Assembly: GCA_015680635.1 (NCBI GenBank)
Contig: JAABOA010000002.1
Coordinates: forward strand, 19,894 to 63,302
Length of the DNA: 43,409 bases
Direction of reading: 5' to 3'
Source of the DNA: Lunasporangiospora selenospora
Taxonomy: Eukaryota > Mortierellomycota > Mortierellomycetes > Mortierellales > Mortierellaceae
Part shown: in pieces, positions 11,701 to 23,467 of the stretch
Position numbering within the stretch: position 1 is the stretch's first letter
How the letters are laid out: every line of letters begins with the position of its first letter
Translations under genes and position numbers: made by a program
The notes under the pieces: generated by a model
The model's input: only the letters and a program-made list of their open reading frames with translations
Database searches by the model: none
Told to the model about the DNA's origin: nothing

Positions 11701-13821
11701 GAAGATGGAACTAGCGTGATTGAAGAAGGAGTCGGCAATAGTAAGAGTGTGGCGGCCAGCTTCATTGAGGATGCCGATGATAATGGGAGCGAAGGCGGTG
11801 ACTTTATCGTAAGGGTGATATCCATCCACCACGAATGCTGGAGAGTTCAATTGCCGGACCGGGAGACGATGGAGCGCTGGATCGAGGTCGGACAGATGAT
11901 CAAAGATGAGAACTGGATCTCAGCTCGACCATTGACGTTAAACCACAGCTACCAATCAGGAAATGGAAATGCCACAGTTGGACCGTGGAGTAGGGGAAGA
12001 TTTGGTAGCTTTTCCAGCACTGCAGTTCTCGGAGGGGGAAGTGGAAGTGGTGCCGGCACGGTTGGTGACGACGATACAAGGCCAAGATCTCTACGGAACG
12101 AGCGTGGATCACCATTTCAACGGCACAACCAAGGCGAGGCTTCAGCTGCTGGAATGACAACGTCGATGCCAGTCGACATCACTGCTCCATATCCGAAACG
12201 CCCATTGAAGGACCGTGTTGTGTTAGACAATATGGAAAGGAAGGGCACTTCTGATTATCGGCACACCAGAGACATTGGTTTGTTGAGGATCAAAGGACTC
12301 AGAAGAGTTCCTCTGCTACGGGGTCGAACATTGGATGGATCATCCACAACAACGACACTGCCAAAAAAAGGACACTCATCCCCCGCCAACAGCGCCCCAC
12401 CTTCGACAATAGGAGGAAGACTTGCAGTATCACCACTGCTGTCGCGAATTCAAAGGGAAGATAGGAGTATTCCAGGATCTGTGAAGAGGACACACTCACC
12501 TCCTAGCCCACAAGAATTGGTTCCAAGGAATAGCATCCAGTCTCCACCTCGGAAGTCAGTGGTGTCAGAATCTCCACAGAAATCTCCATCTGTCACAAAG
12601 TCTGGATCGACGCCAGTGCCTGGGCCAGTATTTATGGTACCAATAGCGGACCCTCTCTCTGCCATAAAACCGATTGACACGGAGTTACCGCCAGAACCTT
12701 GGCCTGGTGTATCTCTTGAGATAGGCGGTGCGACCAAGCCTTCGTCCGTTCCAGAAGCATCTGAGGAGTCTGGAAAGGTGCGTCGTGGATCCAGTCAATT
12801 GCTCCGCCCATCAAATCAAGATCGAATAGATTCAAATGCGACATCGGTTTCTGAGACCTTTGGAGGCTCTGGATTACAATCACTTCACCACCGACATGAT
12901 CGCCGTCGCAGCAGTGGGGATATTAGCGGAAGTATTTGCAGCATAAACAATGGCAATACGAACAGCAGTATCGACAGTATTACCAGCTTCGATAGTAGTA
13001 GTGCCGGCGACAGTAGCAGAGAAATTCCTTATAAGATGGCTTTGCCTCTACTACCGAGCACTCTCCAGGAAGTAACTCATGCTCTGGCACCATTCGACAC
13101 TCTGCATCCACTGGAGACAAGTGTTTCCACCAGACTGGGCAAGACTCCGCTTATTAGACTCAGCCAAACCTATACAGACGACATCGAAGTGAATAGCTCT
13201 GTCCTGGGCACAAAGTCTTTTCACGCATCCAATTATCCGGCGTTTGGAGACGGTACCGCTTCTGAAATTGATCAGAGGCTTGAGAATGATCAAGATCATT
13301 CAAGTTCATGGGTAAATCCACCCTGTGAGCACTACACACACTCCAACAAATTCCATGGACGCCTCACGCCACCAGAGTCGATAATAGATCTTGATGAAAG
13401 AACTAGGCCAAGTACTATCTTTCCACAGAGTCCTCGATCTAGAGAGTTGAAAGGGCTAGGGGTTTTTAGCGATGAAGTAGTCAACAGGACGGGCAATAGC
13501 AATGCCAATTCCGCAATCACCAGAACCGAAAGTGGAAAGAAGCGAGCAAGGACCCAAACATATGGGGACATTCTGAAGAATCCAACAGCCAATGTATCAT
13601 TTGACCAACTCGGCGTTCGAGGCGTTCGAGGCGATGAAAACTCAGCAACAGCAACAGTAGCAGCACCAGCACCAGCACCAGTAATGAAAATAGGCTATGC
13701 TGCTTACTCGATCTCCTCCCCTTCCTATCACTCAAGGATGGGTAACTTGGTCGAGGATGAGATTTCTCTGTCAATACCACAAATACCTCTCTTGTCTATC
13801 ACAGATACCATAGACAAATAA
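5731..13821 (+). CDS. Class C (GABA-B-like) G protein-coupled receptor with giant PH-like tail
   Basis: Seventeen exons: 5731-6303, 6430-6478, 6567-6676, 6794-6890, 7000-7155, 7253-7454, 7565-7750, 7846-7933, 8029-8201, 8295-8434, 8556-8688, 8780-9038, 9141-9370, 9478-10603, 10712-10726, 10835-10945, 11068-13821; 2133 residues. A hydrophobic leader lies near residues 35-60. A periplasmic-binding-like ligand domain (ANF receptor family) spans about 165-590, with the typical segments LRMAVKDMNDRQVIPGMNI, AGVIGDISSDLT, YLFRTSPG and HETYAYTCVQVIAEAYG. Seven helices (7tm_3) occupy about 603-855, including KSASPLFCVIELFGM, LVVKNYRIYRIF and LYLAFKTRNV. There is no obvious Cys-rich linker, which resembles GABA-B rather than glutamate or calcium-sensing receptors. 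About 1280 cytoplasmic residues follow, mostly Ser/Pro-rich and disordered. Two blocks (about 1178-1240 and 1463-1500) look like halves of a PH domain, the second being CWRVQLPDRETMERWIEVG. The ligand is unknown. The start codon and the 15-nt exon are the least certain parts. Confidence 0.9.
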
Positions 13822-13953
13822 ATACTTCGTCTTCATTATTACTTTCCACGAGACTGCAGCAGTCACGGTTGCGATGGCGAAGTGAACATGCAACCGAATG
13901 GACAACTTGAGCGACAGCTAACCGCAATCCATTAACACCAAACAATATACAGC

Positions 13954-16900
13954 ATGGATAGCCTGCCTATATCAAATAGCCATCCTCAAATCCCCCCACC
14001 ACCAAAATCCTCTGCAGCCTACGTGCTCCATTTTTCAGCTGTTCCGTCGGCTCCTCCTTCTGGCGACAATCCAGAACTCCCATCTGCACCTCCAACCTAC
14101 TTTGTAAAAGCCTCAGCCCCGCCAGTTTTCAGTCCCACGACCGCTGCCGCGCCATGGCCTTTGACAACAACATTCAATGGCCCTTCAGCAAGTCTTCATG
14201 CTGACAGGAATGTGCTCTATGAGCCGACTGCCCCTCCTGTCGTCTACCCAAGTCTACCGGACTCACTTGTAGAAGACTCCATAGTTCCATATTTCCACCC
14301 GAACAAGCGAATACAGGAAGGACTGGCGCAGGAAACCGCTGCCTCTCTTCAGTCTACCTTGTATCCTCGAGTGTCGTCTGACAGCGCTTTAGTCGGTACA
14401 GGGTCTTGCATTACCAAAGAGAAACTGCGGTCCATGCTGACAAACGAGTTCCTTGCAACTTTGCCAAGCCGTCTCGAGTCATTTGAGCAAGAGCGAGCTG
14501 CATGTACTAGGGACGCAATAAGCGAGAGTTTTTTTGAACACATGCGTTCTTTTGAGTCAGCACATGAGGCAGAGCAGCAATCAAAGTTGGCTATTTACAA
14601 CCTCCAACAGAAGGCCAAAGGGTATGCGAGCAAACTATGGGCTGTCCAGTCAAAGTCTGAAATCGTAACAGCCACTTGCGGTGATGGCGCAACTGCCTCT
14701 CATACTTACACATTTCAATATGGTCATCAGGAACCCGAGGTGGCCGAGAAGCTCAAAAAGACTCTTGGACGCATGCTTAAGCACCGTACCAGAAGCCTAC
14801 TCAGAATTCAATTTGAGGAAACAACCAATAGACTTTGGATCCAGGATCACCTTGTATCCCTTCTGAGTGAGTTCACTGGGGTCAACCACCATGAGCCATC
14901 AGTGCAGCAAAATCTTAACCCAAGTCAGCCTGGTATTCAGCGTATTAAAAAATATATCGATATCCTTTTTCAGTTTGAGAGATCAGCACGACGACAACCA
15001 GAGTTTGATGAAGATATGGATGTACTGACTGGACAGCCATCCAAAAATCCGGTCAACTTGGAAAACTCGACAAAGACTACATCACAGTCCAACATGTTTC
15101 TTCAGTCGGTCCAACGCTGGATCATTCAACTTGCTGCAGTCTTACTCCATTATGGCGATTTTGTTGACAAAGAGTACTTAATTCTTCACGTATTGATTTC
15201 ACAACAGATATCTTCATGGGCGGCACCTCTTGTTCAGTGCAGTATACCAACATCATGGTCAGACACGTACCAGGATTTCTATATCACTCAGTTCCAACTC
15301 GTTCTTTGCGGGATGCCTGAATTTCAGGAAACACCAGTGGACAACTTTGTGCATAAGAACTCCATGGAACTAGGGTCTGCTTTCGATGAAGACGATTATG
15401 CGGCAATACTCGACCAAATGGATATTCCAATATTTTTTAGCCGCCTATTATCAGAGCACAAGGAGATGTTCATTCAGGATGGAACACTATTACAGCAACA
15501 AATTTCCGAGAGGGATGCGACTCGACTTTTTACAACTACAAGGCGGTTGTTTGATATATTGATTTATGGCTTAAGGAGACTATTGCCTCTGAGTGGAATC
15601 TCCAAACGGATAGCACAACTCCTCTGTCAACTGTTAAAGATAATGGGCGATAACCTTTTGGCCATCGACAGGTACATAGTAATTGATGAAGTGATTTCTA
15701 GGGACCAAAGCTAAAAACGGCCATGCTGCCTATCTAACGTGCGATTCTAAACTGATTAACACAGGTGTAGCAGGATAAGAACTACCATTCAGGCAGAGCT
15801 AGATCAATTGGCGATGGATTCTATGATGTCCCTGCTCGCATTGCCCGACCATGGCTTGTGGACATTTTTACCTTCGATGCCTTTTCAGTATATTTCTTCG
15901 CCCACCATTGCCTTGCTACTGGAAGAGCTCGCTTTGGACGACATACAACGCCTTATTCGACAACCAGCGCTGGTCATCACAGCACCACCAGAATCAAACA
16001 GATTACGGCAATTGCTTAGTAAAAATCCGGCAGAGGCTGTTTTCTTGCTCACAGCCTTGTCCGCCATGGCTGCAACCCGATCTACCATCAGATATGCGGC
16101 TGACTTTAGGAGCGACGAGAAGCCACTGCTCGACTCTAGCCTGTCCTTGCTTGTTGTTTATCTATTGCTGGATGTCGCCTACCTTCACACGGATCTTCGA
16201 GGTGATTTGTCCAAGCCAGTACGGGAGGTTCTCCGATCCATCTGCGATGTCCACCCTAGAGTGATATCGTTCATCCTTTCGTTCGTGGATGCCCACTTTG
16301 AAGAAATGGGAGACATGACTCAATATCTGTTCCGGGAACTACCACTGGAGAACTGGGAAATGACTTCGACTGATTTCAAAACCCTGAAGCAGCTCCTTGA
16401 AACACCTCCATTAAACAGCCAGAAGGCCCGGTTTGCGCGCCAGTTCCTTAGTAGCCTCCATTGGACACAAGGTAGGATCTTTGTTCGCGAATAACCTCTA
16501 AATTTGATTAATTGGATTGAATATTTTAATGTTTTTTCACTCACACTCACTTATCATTTGCTTCTATAAAAGATAACTCACTAGACCATCATGCTGCAGA
16601 CACTATACCAGACACCATAAGACAGGAGCTCGCTTTTTCTATGGCCGATATGAATATCAATTACTTGATCAACCATGGGAAGTCTTCCAACCAATCAACC
16701 GCCCCGCCCGATGAATCTACCGTCTTGAATCAAAGCCAACTTCAGCTCAAACCAGCCGATACTCGAACCATTCCGACTTTTGCCTCCAATCTACCTCAAG
16801 CAATCACTTCTCTTGCTGCTCACTCTGGGATCCATTTTTCGGCAGAGCAGGAAAGAGTTAGGTCGTTTATGGATTGGTGCTGGAGCATGCTCATCCAGTT

Positions 16901-19900
16901 GGAGCTTCAGAACACGCCCGTCATTTCAGCCAACGAAGAATTACGTCTCCATCTTCCTGAGTCTTCCAAGTCAACGGGATTCCTCCATGGGCAGCATCTC
17001 TTTGTCAGCACGGTGTGTATGCTTCTGACGAGTCCGAGCCGAGACTCAGGGTTGTTTTTGAAGGAGGGTTGGAAAACTCTGAGTGGTATCCTGCAGCTGA
17101 ACCAAGGATCTGTCTTGCTGGATCTGATGGCAAAGTTGATCCCCATGGCTATATTCTCGGACTTGGAGTTGAATGCGCATGCGGCCCATTTTGGAGCTTT
17201 ACTTCGGGATATGGCAGCTTGGAAGCAAGACCCGATGTTCTCACGCGCAGGCAAACAGTATGCGGAACAACAACATCTATCTCGATCAAACGTTCCTCCC
17301 ACGATGATTGCATTATGGTCTGTCCTACAGATCCATCTTGGCCATGGGAGAGAATCTGACCCCTCTGGCATCAATACCAAAAGAATCGCTCAGTTTTGGA
17401 TGTCGGCGGTATTTTCACAGAAGGATTGGATTGCTCGTCAAGATTTGGTCGCGGTGATTGATGTGGTTGGTAAATGCTGTTTCGAGTTTGGCTTGGACTC
17501 TTTCATCAAAGATGTCTTGATTGAGCAGCAAATTCTGTTGTCAATTGAGTACCGGCGGTCCCCTGGTGTCTCGGCAGAGATTATGGGTCTAGCTCAACCA
17601 AGCTTGGATCGAGTCATGGACTTTTTGCCAGAGCGGTTCACCAAATCGATCCCGGTTCCTCAAGGATCGAATGACCCAAGCCTGTTGATTGGCACTTGGT
17701 CAGTCAAGTCTTTTGCAACGTCCTTGCTGACGCAGCAAGCAAATGTAGAGACAAATTCGATTTGGTTTGCCTTCTACGTTCTGCAGGTCGAAACTCATCT
17801 TGAGAGGGACATGCGGATCAAAATCGGAGCCCACTATCGACAACACCCTGATGAGCTCAAGATCCATGGCAGTATCAAGAATGTTATGAAGGCAACCGGT
17901 GTCACATCGCGAAAGACCCTGCAAAATTTTGCGATATGGCGGTGGGCACAGCACTTGTTGATACTGCCCTACGACACATTCTTGCTCCCACTATTTTGGC
18001 AAGAGTTTTTCCATCTCTACTTTGGTCATGTTGAGCAGGGCGATATATTTTACGGGTTCAAGTTTCTGGAGATGCACACAGATGTGGTGGAACAGCTGAA
18101 AGCAAGATTGCATAGTACTCTTACGTACTTTGGTCAAGAGGCCAGGAAAGCCGTAAAGGATCAAAGGTGTACAACAGCAACCCATCTGACAGAGCTTCAC
18201 GAGTTCTACATTGCTCTCTATGGATGGATCAACGAGCCGCTTCTTCTCACGACTGAAGTAGAGATTAAACTAATTCGCAAGGACCTAAAACCGGAGCGAC
18301 TTGGAACATGTCGGTTGCCTGACCCTTTGGAATGCAGCTCAGATCTTTGGAAGGACCTGCTCCCGAATGAGCATGGAGGTCCGGTGCTAAAAGGAACTAC
18401 CGGTCTAGAGACTCTAGGGTTGAATAGCGAAAACTTTCCACCCATCAGCTCCGACAGCTCTTCTCCACTTAAAAGCCCAATAGAGCTTCGTTCAGCGAGG
18501 AAGCATAGCTATTCGTCACCGGAACATAAGATTGGCAACTGCTTGGTCAAACAAGCCAAACAAAGCCCTGAAATCTCTATCCAGAGGCCGCTCATGAGCC
18601 CAGCCCTGATTACAGACACAACGAGTGCACAGGGACTTTTTGGGTCCCCTTTGAGGACGATTCGCGACTTTTGCAAGGACCACCAGACCAAGATCGAGTC
18701 TTGCGAGCAACTTGATGCGTCCTATCTCAAGGAGCTGGGCTCACTTTACCATAACGAAATCAAGATCTCTAGGCTCGAGATTGCCTGTAGCGTTACCCCA
18801 AATTCTTCTTGTCAAAGCCCGGCTATCATTGAGCGCAAGTATGAAGAGATTGTCCAAAATGAGCAAGTCAAGATGTCGATCCTCGAGAACCGAGAGCGTG
18901 CACGTGCTCTGAGATCTGGAAGAGTTGACTCTGGTCTTTGTATGGCAGCGCTCGAGTTAACAAAGACTGTGGAGCAGCTTCTTGACCGGTACACCAATAG
19001 CTCCGATGTAGAGAAAGAATCAACAAGACAGCTCGGCATCCAATCATTTTATTTCATTGTGCAAGGACTCTTGGATGATGCTCGCCGATATCCACCGACT
19101 CTTGTGATACTTGGGGCCATCGTAGACACTCTAGGCAAGAACATAGTCGGGCAGGATTCATCACAGACAGAGCCCATTCTAGACCTGATGAAAACAGATA
19201 ATTTTGCCATCGCGTTGCTTTACAAAATGTTTAATCCTGCAACTCTGCCCAAGGAATTTGTGAAGCTTTACCGACAGATAGCGAACTGCAAGGGCTATGG
19301 ACTTAATTCGAAGGACTTGCTTCTGAGACAGTTTAATGTCCAAGCCTGGGCCTGTGGTCCTTCACAAGAGAGACCAACTGTTCTAGACCGTCTCGCGTTC
19401 TATGAGGTAGCCTTTACTGCTATGGTATCGCAGCAGCAGCTCCAGAAGCAGGACGATCAATCTCAGCAGGCCACGGAACTTAGCACCAAAGATCGATTAG
19501 CCATAATCAAGTCTCACCGTGAACTCGCAGGGACCCTTTTTATGAACTTCTTGCAACAAGACTATATCGAATACCTCCGGACCTTGTTCGACACCTGTGG
19601 CACGATGTGCCTTGAGCCTGAGGCCTTGGAGGACTATATCCGAATCTTGGGAGTTGAGCCAAGACTAATCCCAGCGTTACTGGATGGTGGTACTATGGAT
19701 GAGGCTACCAAAAACGGAACCAAGACGGCGACGACGGTTGGATTGTCTGACTATGACCTAGGCTTACTGGTCCAGTTCTTGGTAGATTACTTTAACGGCT
19801 GTTCAGAAAAGTTGGCGCTCGGAAACTTGTTGGATTATTACCAGGGCTACGCTATCTCCATTGCATCTCTTTACACGGCTATCCTGTGCGAAGAGAGGTA

Positions 19901-22900
19901 TTACACACGTTGGCTGGTACCATCCTCAACGGGGACCGAAGGATACCTGATTTCTGGCCAAAATACGGACAAGCATGCACTGCACCTACCCCAGACGATC
20001 GATAAACCTCATTTATTGCAATTCAGGATTTGGAATGATACGTACATGATATTTCAACCATGGCTTTCTTGTCTGACAGACCGCGCAGTGGATGAACATC
20101 ATTTCCAGGGACAACAAGGCGGAGCCAGCAGGATGATGTTTACATTTGTAGGGGTCGTCTTCAAGATGATGGACACACTCCGACACCGATACCGAGATAC
20201 CACCCTATGGTTTGCCCAACTTTTCGAGTTTTATCTGGACACAATGTTTCAAACAACTCGTGGGCAGGGGTCCATTAACCAGATCATGTTGCTTCACCAA
20301 CACTTGCGAAGACTAGAATGGAAGCATCTAGAATTTTCCCAGAGTATTATTGACAGGATCTTGGAGGTGCGGTCCGCATTGAATGTGGAAGCCCGTACGG
20401 AGTTTTGGACCTATATTTTAACAGAAGTGGTAGACAAGGATGAGTCTGACTTACGACCTCGGAGGCTCGTATCTGTCGAGGCAAAAGGATCTGTGGAATG
20501 GCATCAAACAAAAGCAGCTTTTATGAGACTTGGGTTTGCGATTCTGGAGGACATGGAGAGTGTCTGTGGCAACGACTTGGAAATGCGCCATCAGTTCCTA
20601 AATGTGGTATGGAGGGCGGTCATTGCCCAAGGAGATTGGACTCTTATATCTCTGCAAGAACTCTATTCCCTGTTGGAATCACTCAATACACGTTGGGACC
20701 GCACTGAGAATTGGAACGACTTGTCGACACCCATGGGTCTATTACTCTACTGGCTGAGGATGGCCGTCGGACTAGAGGGTGAAGAGGATCAAGGAAGCTG
20801 TCTCTTGCCAGACCGGGTATTGATTTATTATGGATATATGATGCAACTACTTCAAGCTCGACTTGCTTCGTCTGCTCAGGATTCTTTAAATGTCAACTTC
20901 AAGTTGGAATCAATACCGTTGGTTATTACGCATCTAGGACATGTACTCGATGTCATTGCAGGAAGTAATTCTGAGCCGAGACACCACGGGATTCATCGAC
21001 CCTTACTTTCTCTAATCGGTATCTTGAACCAGTGTGGAAAGGAGCCTCGGTCCTTCTTGACGGCTCCTGCAACATCTCCAACGACGCCTTTGTCATCGGG
21101 TGGAGGGCAAGTTTATCCTTTTGGGGCAGTATATCGTGGACTCAAACAGATGGCCTTTGAGGTGGAGACTATACAACTGGACGTGGCTAGAGCTGTGTGC
21201 CAGCGACTAAACTCAATCCCGGTCATGGTTAGTTTGCTGGAAGTAGCCATCGAACGAGAATTCGACTTGTGGAGTAGTCAACAGGGTAAAGGACTTGGCA
21301 ATGGAAAAGCTGGACCAGCAGGTTACCCTCGCTCCATCTTTGGACTCGAGAAAAACACATATTTCAATTCATTCTCCTCCATGTCACTGAATAGAGAAAG
21401 AGTCGGATTTGAGGATGGCTCTGGAAGACAGTCTTGGCTGAAGATCATAAGCCAGACCGAGGTTCCCGAGTTGAGTGAGGGCGAGTTTATGGATCATGGG
21501 CTATCCCAAGGAGCGGTGTTGACGATCTACAGCCGGTTTCTGCAACGACTAAAAACCTGCGAGGCGAATCTAGAGTTTGACGAAATTCTGGAACTTGGAC
21601 GAGAGTTGACGGAGACGATTTCAAAAATTCATTTGCAAGGAGCCGAGCCCTGGAAGGCGCACCGTAGTCTTTTGCTTGTGCGTATGTTTCTTAATTTGGT
21701 CGCCAAAGAGTCTGTTAACAGGTAAAGGCTATTTTCTTTTTTATTCCGCACAGGCATGTGTATTAGCGCAGATCCTCTGCTATGAAGAAGAGTAAGTCTA
21801 GTTAACCGGTCGCTATCTCTCTCTTATTTTCATGACTAGTGTGACCCAGAGCCGATTTCTAAACTCTGTTAGGCAACTTTGTCGCGTCCTTGAGGTGTGG
21901 TGTCAAGACAGAGACCCAGCAAAGGGTGTTCTTGGCTCCTTTGGCATGGGCAAACGTTCAACCTTTGATGCGAAATTCCGGTTGGTGACTCGGATCATTT
22001 ACACATACTTAACCGTGCGTCTTGCCGACAAGGGTATCTCGATCTATGATGTGGGACATGGAAGACAAGGTAGTAGCAACAATAACGGCAAAAGTGGGGC
22101 CCTCCCTTGGCGTAAAGGACGTCAGCTCTCAGAGGATCGCGCTAGCGAGAGTACCACATCTAATCAAACCGGAAACACGGGAGTATCCGGGACTGGCCCT
22201 ATCAAGGGTGAAAAGGATTCAAGTGCAGGCTTGTTGATCGAGACGCTTGCACATCTCCCAACCAAAAACCCTGATTATGCTGCCGTCCTCGTCTTGCCGC
22301 AACTATTGAACCTCTCGGAGGATAATCAAAAATCAACTGTGGGTTCTTTACAGGGACCGTTGGCTTTGCTCCCTGCATTGGCTGCATCCCCACTTGATCT
22401 TGTCAAGAAAACAATTCAACCTTCATCATCCCCACAATCGACAGGAGTTCTTTCGACCACTCCACCAGCTCAGTCAACCTCTTCTTGTAAACCACGACAG
22501 GGCGCCGAGGGGTATCCTTGGCATTCGACCTCTCCGACCACGTCCGTATCGCCAAGATCTATTCAATCCACATCATCCGAGTCCCAGCACCATGGACACA
22601 AGAGATGGTCTCTCCCAGGTCGCCATCATACCCGGTTCTCAACAGGGAGCACAGGCGGTTGGGATACACCTGAGTCAAGTCGGTATTCTTTGGAAACGTC
22701 GGGTACAGGAGGCCAGGAGGATCATTTACTAGCGACGGGTGTCCAGGTTGGTTCGAGGGAGCGAAACCAACGTGAACAGGAACGCGAACAGGAACGACAG
22801 AGATTAAGGATGCGGCTTCAGTATGGGACCAAGAATGGAACCGAGGATCTTGAATGGGCTGTAGAACAGATTAAGGATCGTCGACTTCGTGTGCTGGAAA

Positions 22901-22962
22901 CGGCCGAGTTTCTAGAAGAAGTGATTGAGCGCTTTTACGATGGTGTTGGACTCTTTTACTAA
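13954..22962 (+). CDS. EPG5: EPG5 homologue, autophagosome-lysosome tethering factor
   Basis: Four exons (13954-15671, 15765-16471, 16573-21721, 21840-22962) give 2898 residues; human EPG5 is about 2580. The N-terminal 130 residues are Pro/Ala-rich. Collinear matches to animal EPG5, recalled from memory, include SWAAPLVQ (near residue 425), TQYLFRELPLENW followed by LSSLHW (about 760-810), FAIWRWAQHLLILPYDTFL then LPLFWQEFFHLYF (about 1260), ALYGWINEPLL, GIQSFYFIVQGLLDDARRYP (about 1625), LHQHLRRLEWKHLE (about 2045), and GVLGSFGMGKRS near the C-terminus. Animal EPG5 is a RAB7 effector that bridges autophagosomes to late endosomes or lysosomes and promotes SNARE assembly; the same role here is inferred. 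The start lies 132 bp after the receptor stop on the same strand. It has only three introns, one exon being 5.1 kb, unlike its intron-dense neighbours. A Ser/Pro-rich insert sits near residues 2600-2780. Confidence 0.93.
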
Positions 22963-23467
22963 AATTGAATTTGTGTGAGATAGTGCTCAAAGGTTGAAGA
23001 AGTGACCAGCCAGCATCAATAATACCCATCCATAACTGGCATTAGTAAAGTCTTTCATTCTCAATATCGCACCTCATGTTCTGTCAACACTGCCCAAATC
23101 CACGACTTGGAGGCTTAATCTTTTCGGCTGCTATCACAGAAACTATCCAGCACACTTAAACCAATCTCATGACTCAGCCCTTCGGGCCTCCTCCCCTCTG
23201 GATCCTCTTTCCGCCACCATTGTCCCAGTTGAACGATGCAGGAAGAAAGCTGCATTGAGGTATTGACGCAGATAAGGGAAAGGAGGAAAACAATACTTCT
23301 TTTGGCTTCTTAGCCCAGGGAGCCGGAGCATATCTGTCGTGACCCCTGCCCAATGACATACTTTTGAGATCTGACTCCCGACTTTCAGTGATTGGGTTCA
23401 GCTGTCCTTGAGAAAAGAACAAGTTTACTAATCAAAAGCTCAGTACTACCAGGATGGTGCTGCTAAA
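22963..23467. other. Convergent 3' intergenic region between EPG5 and UGGT genes
   Basis: These 505 bp separate two genes that end toward each other, so both 3'UTRs must lie here. The frames here have no recognisable domain, and I see no hairpin or repeat that stands out. Confidence 0.5.

Noticed and set aside
11216-13780. Several long frames opposite or overlapping the receptor tail
   Set aside because: They are shadows of the long low-complexity exon; none has family motifs or its own intron signals.
21722-21839. A small extra EPG5 exon around 21770-21791 between two possible splice sites
   Set aside because: Every variant breaks the frame or meets a stop. A single 118-nt intron joins the frame cleanly as VNSVTQSRFLNSV.
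23174-23422. 82-codon minus-strand frame between EPG5 and UGGT
   Set aside because: It lies downstream of the UGGT stop with KDEL, has no recognisable domain, and cannot be an extra UGGT exon.
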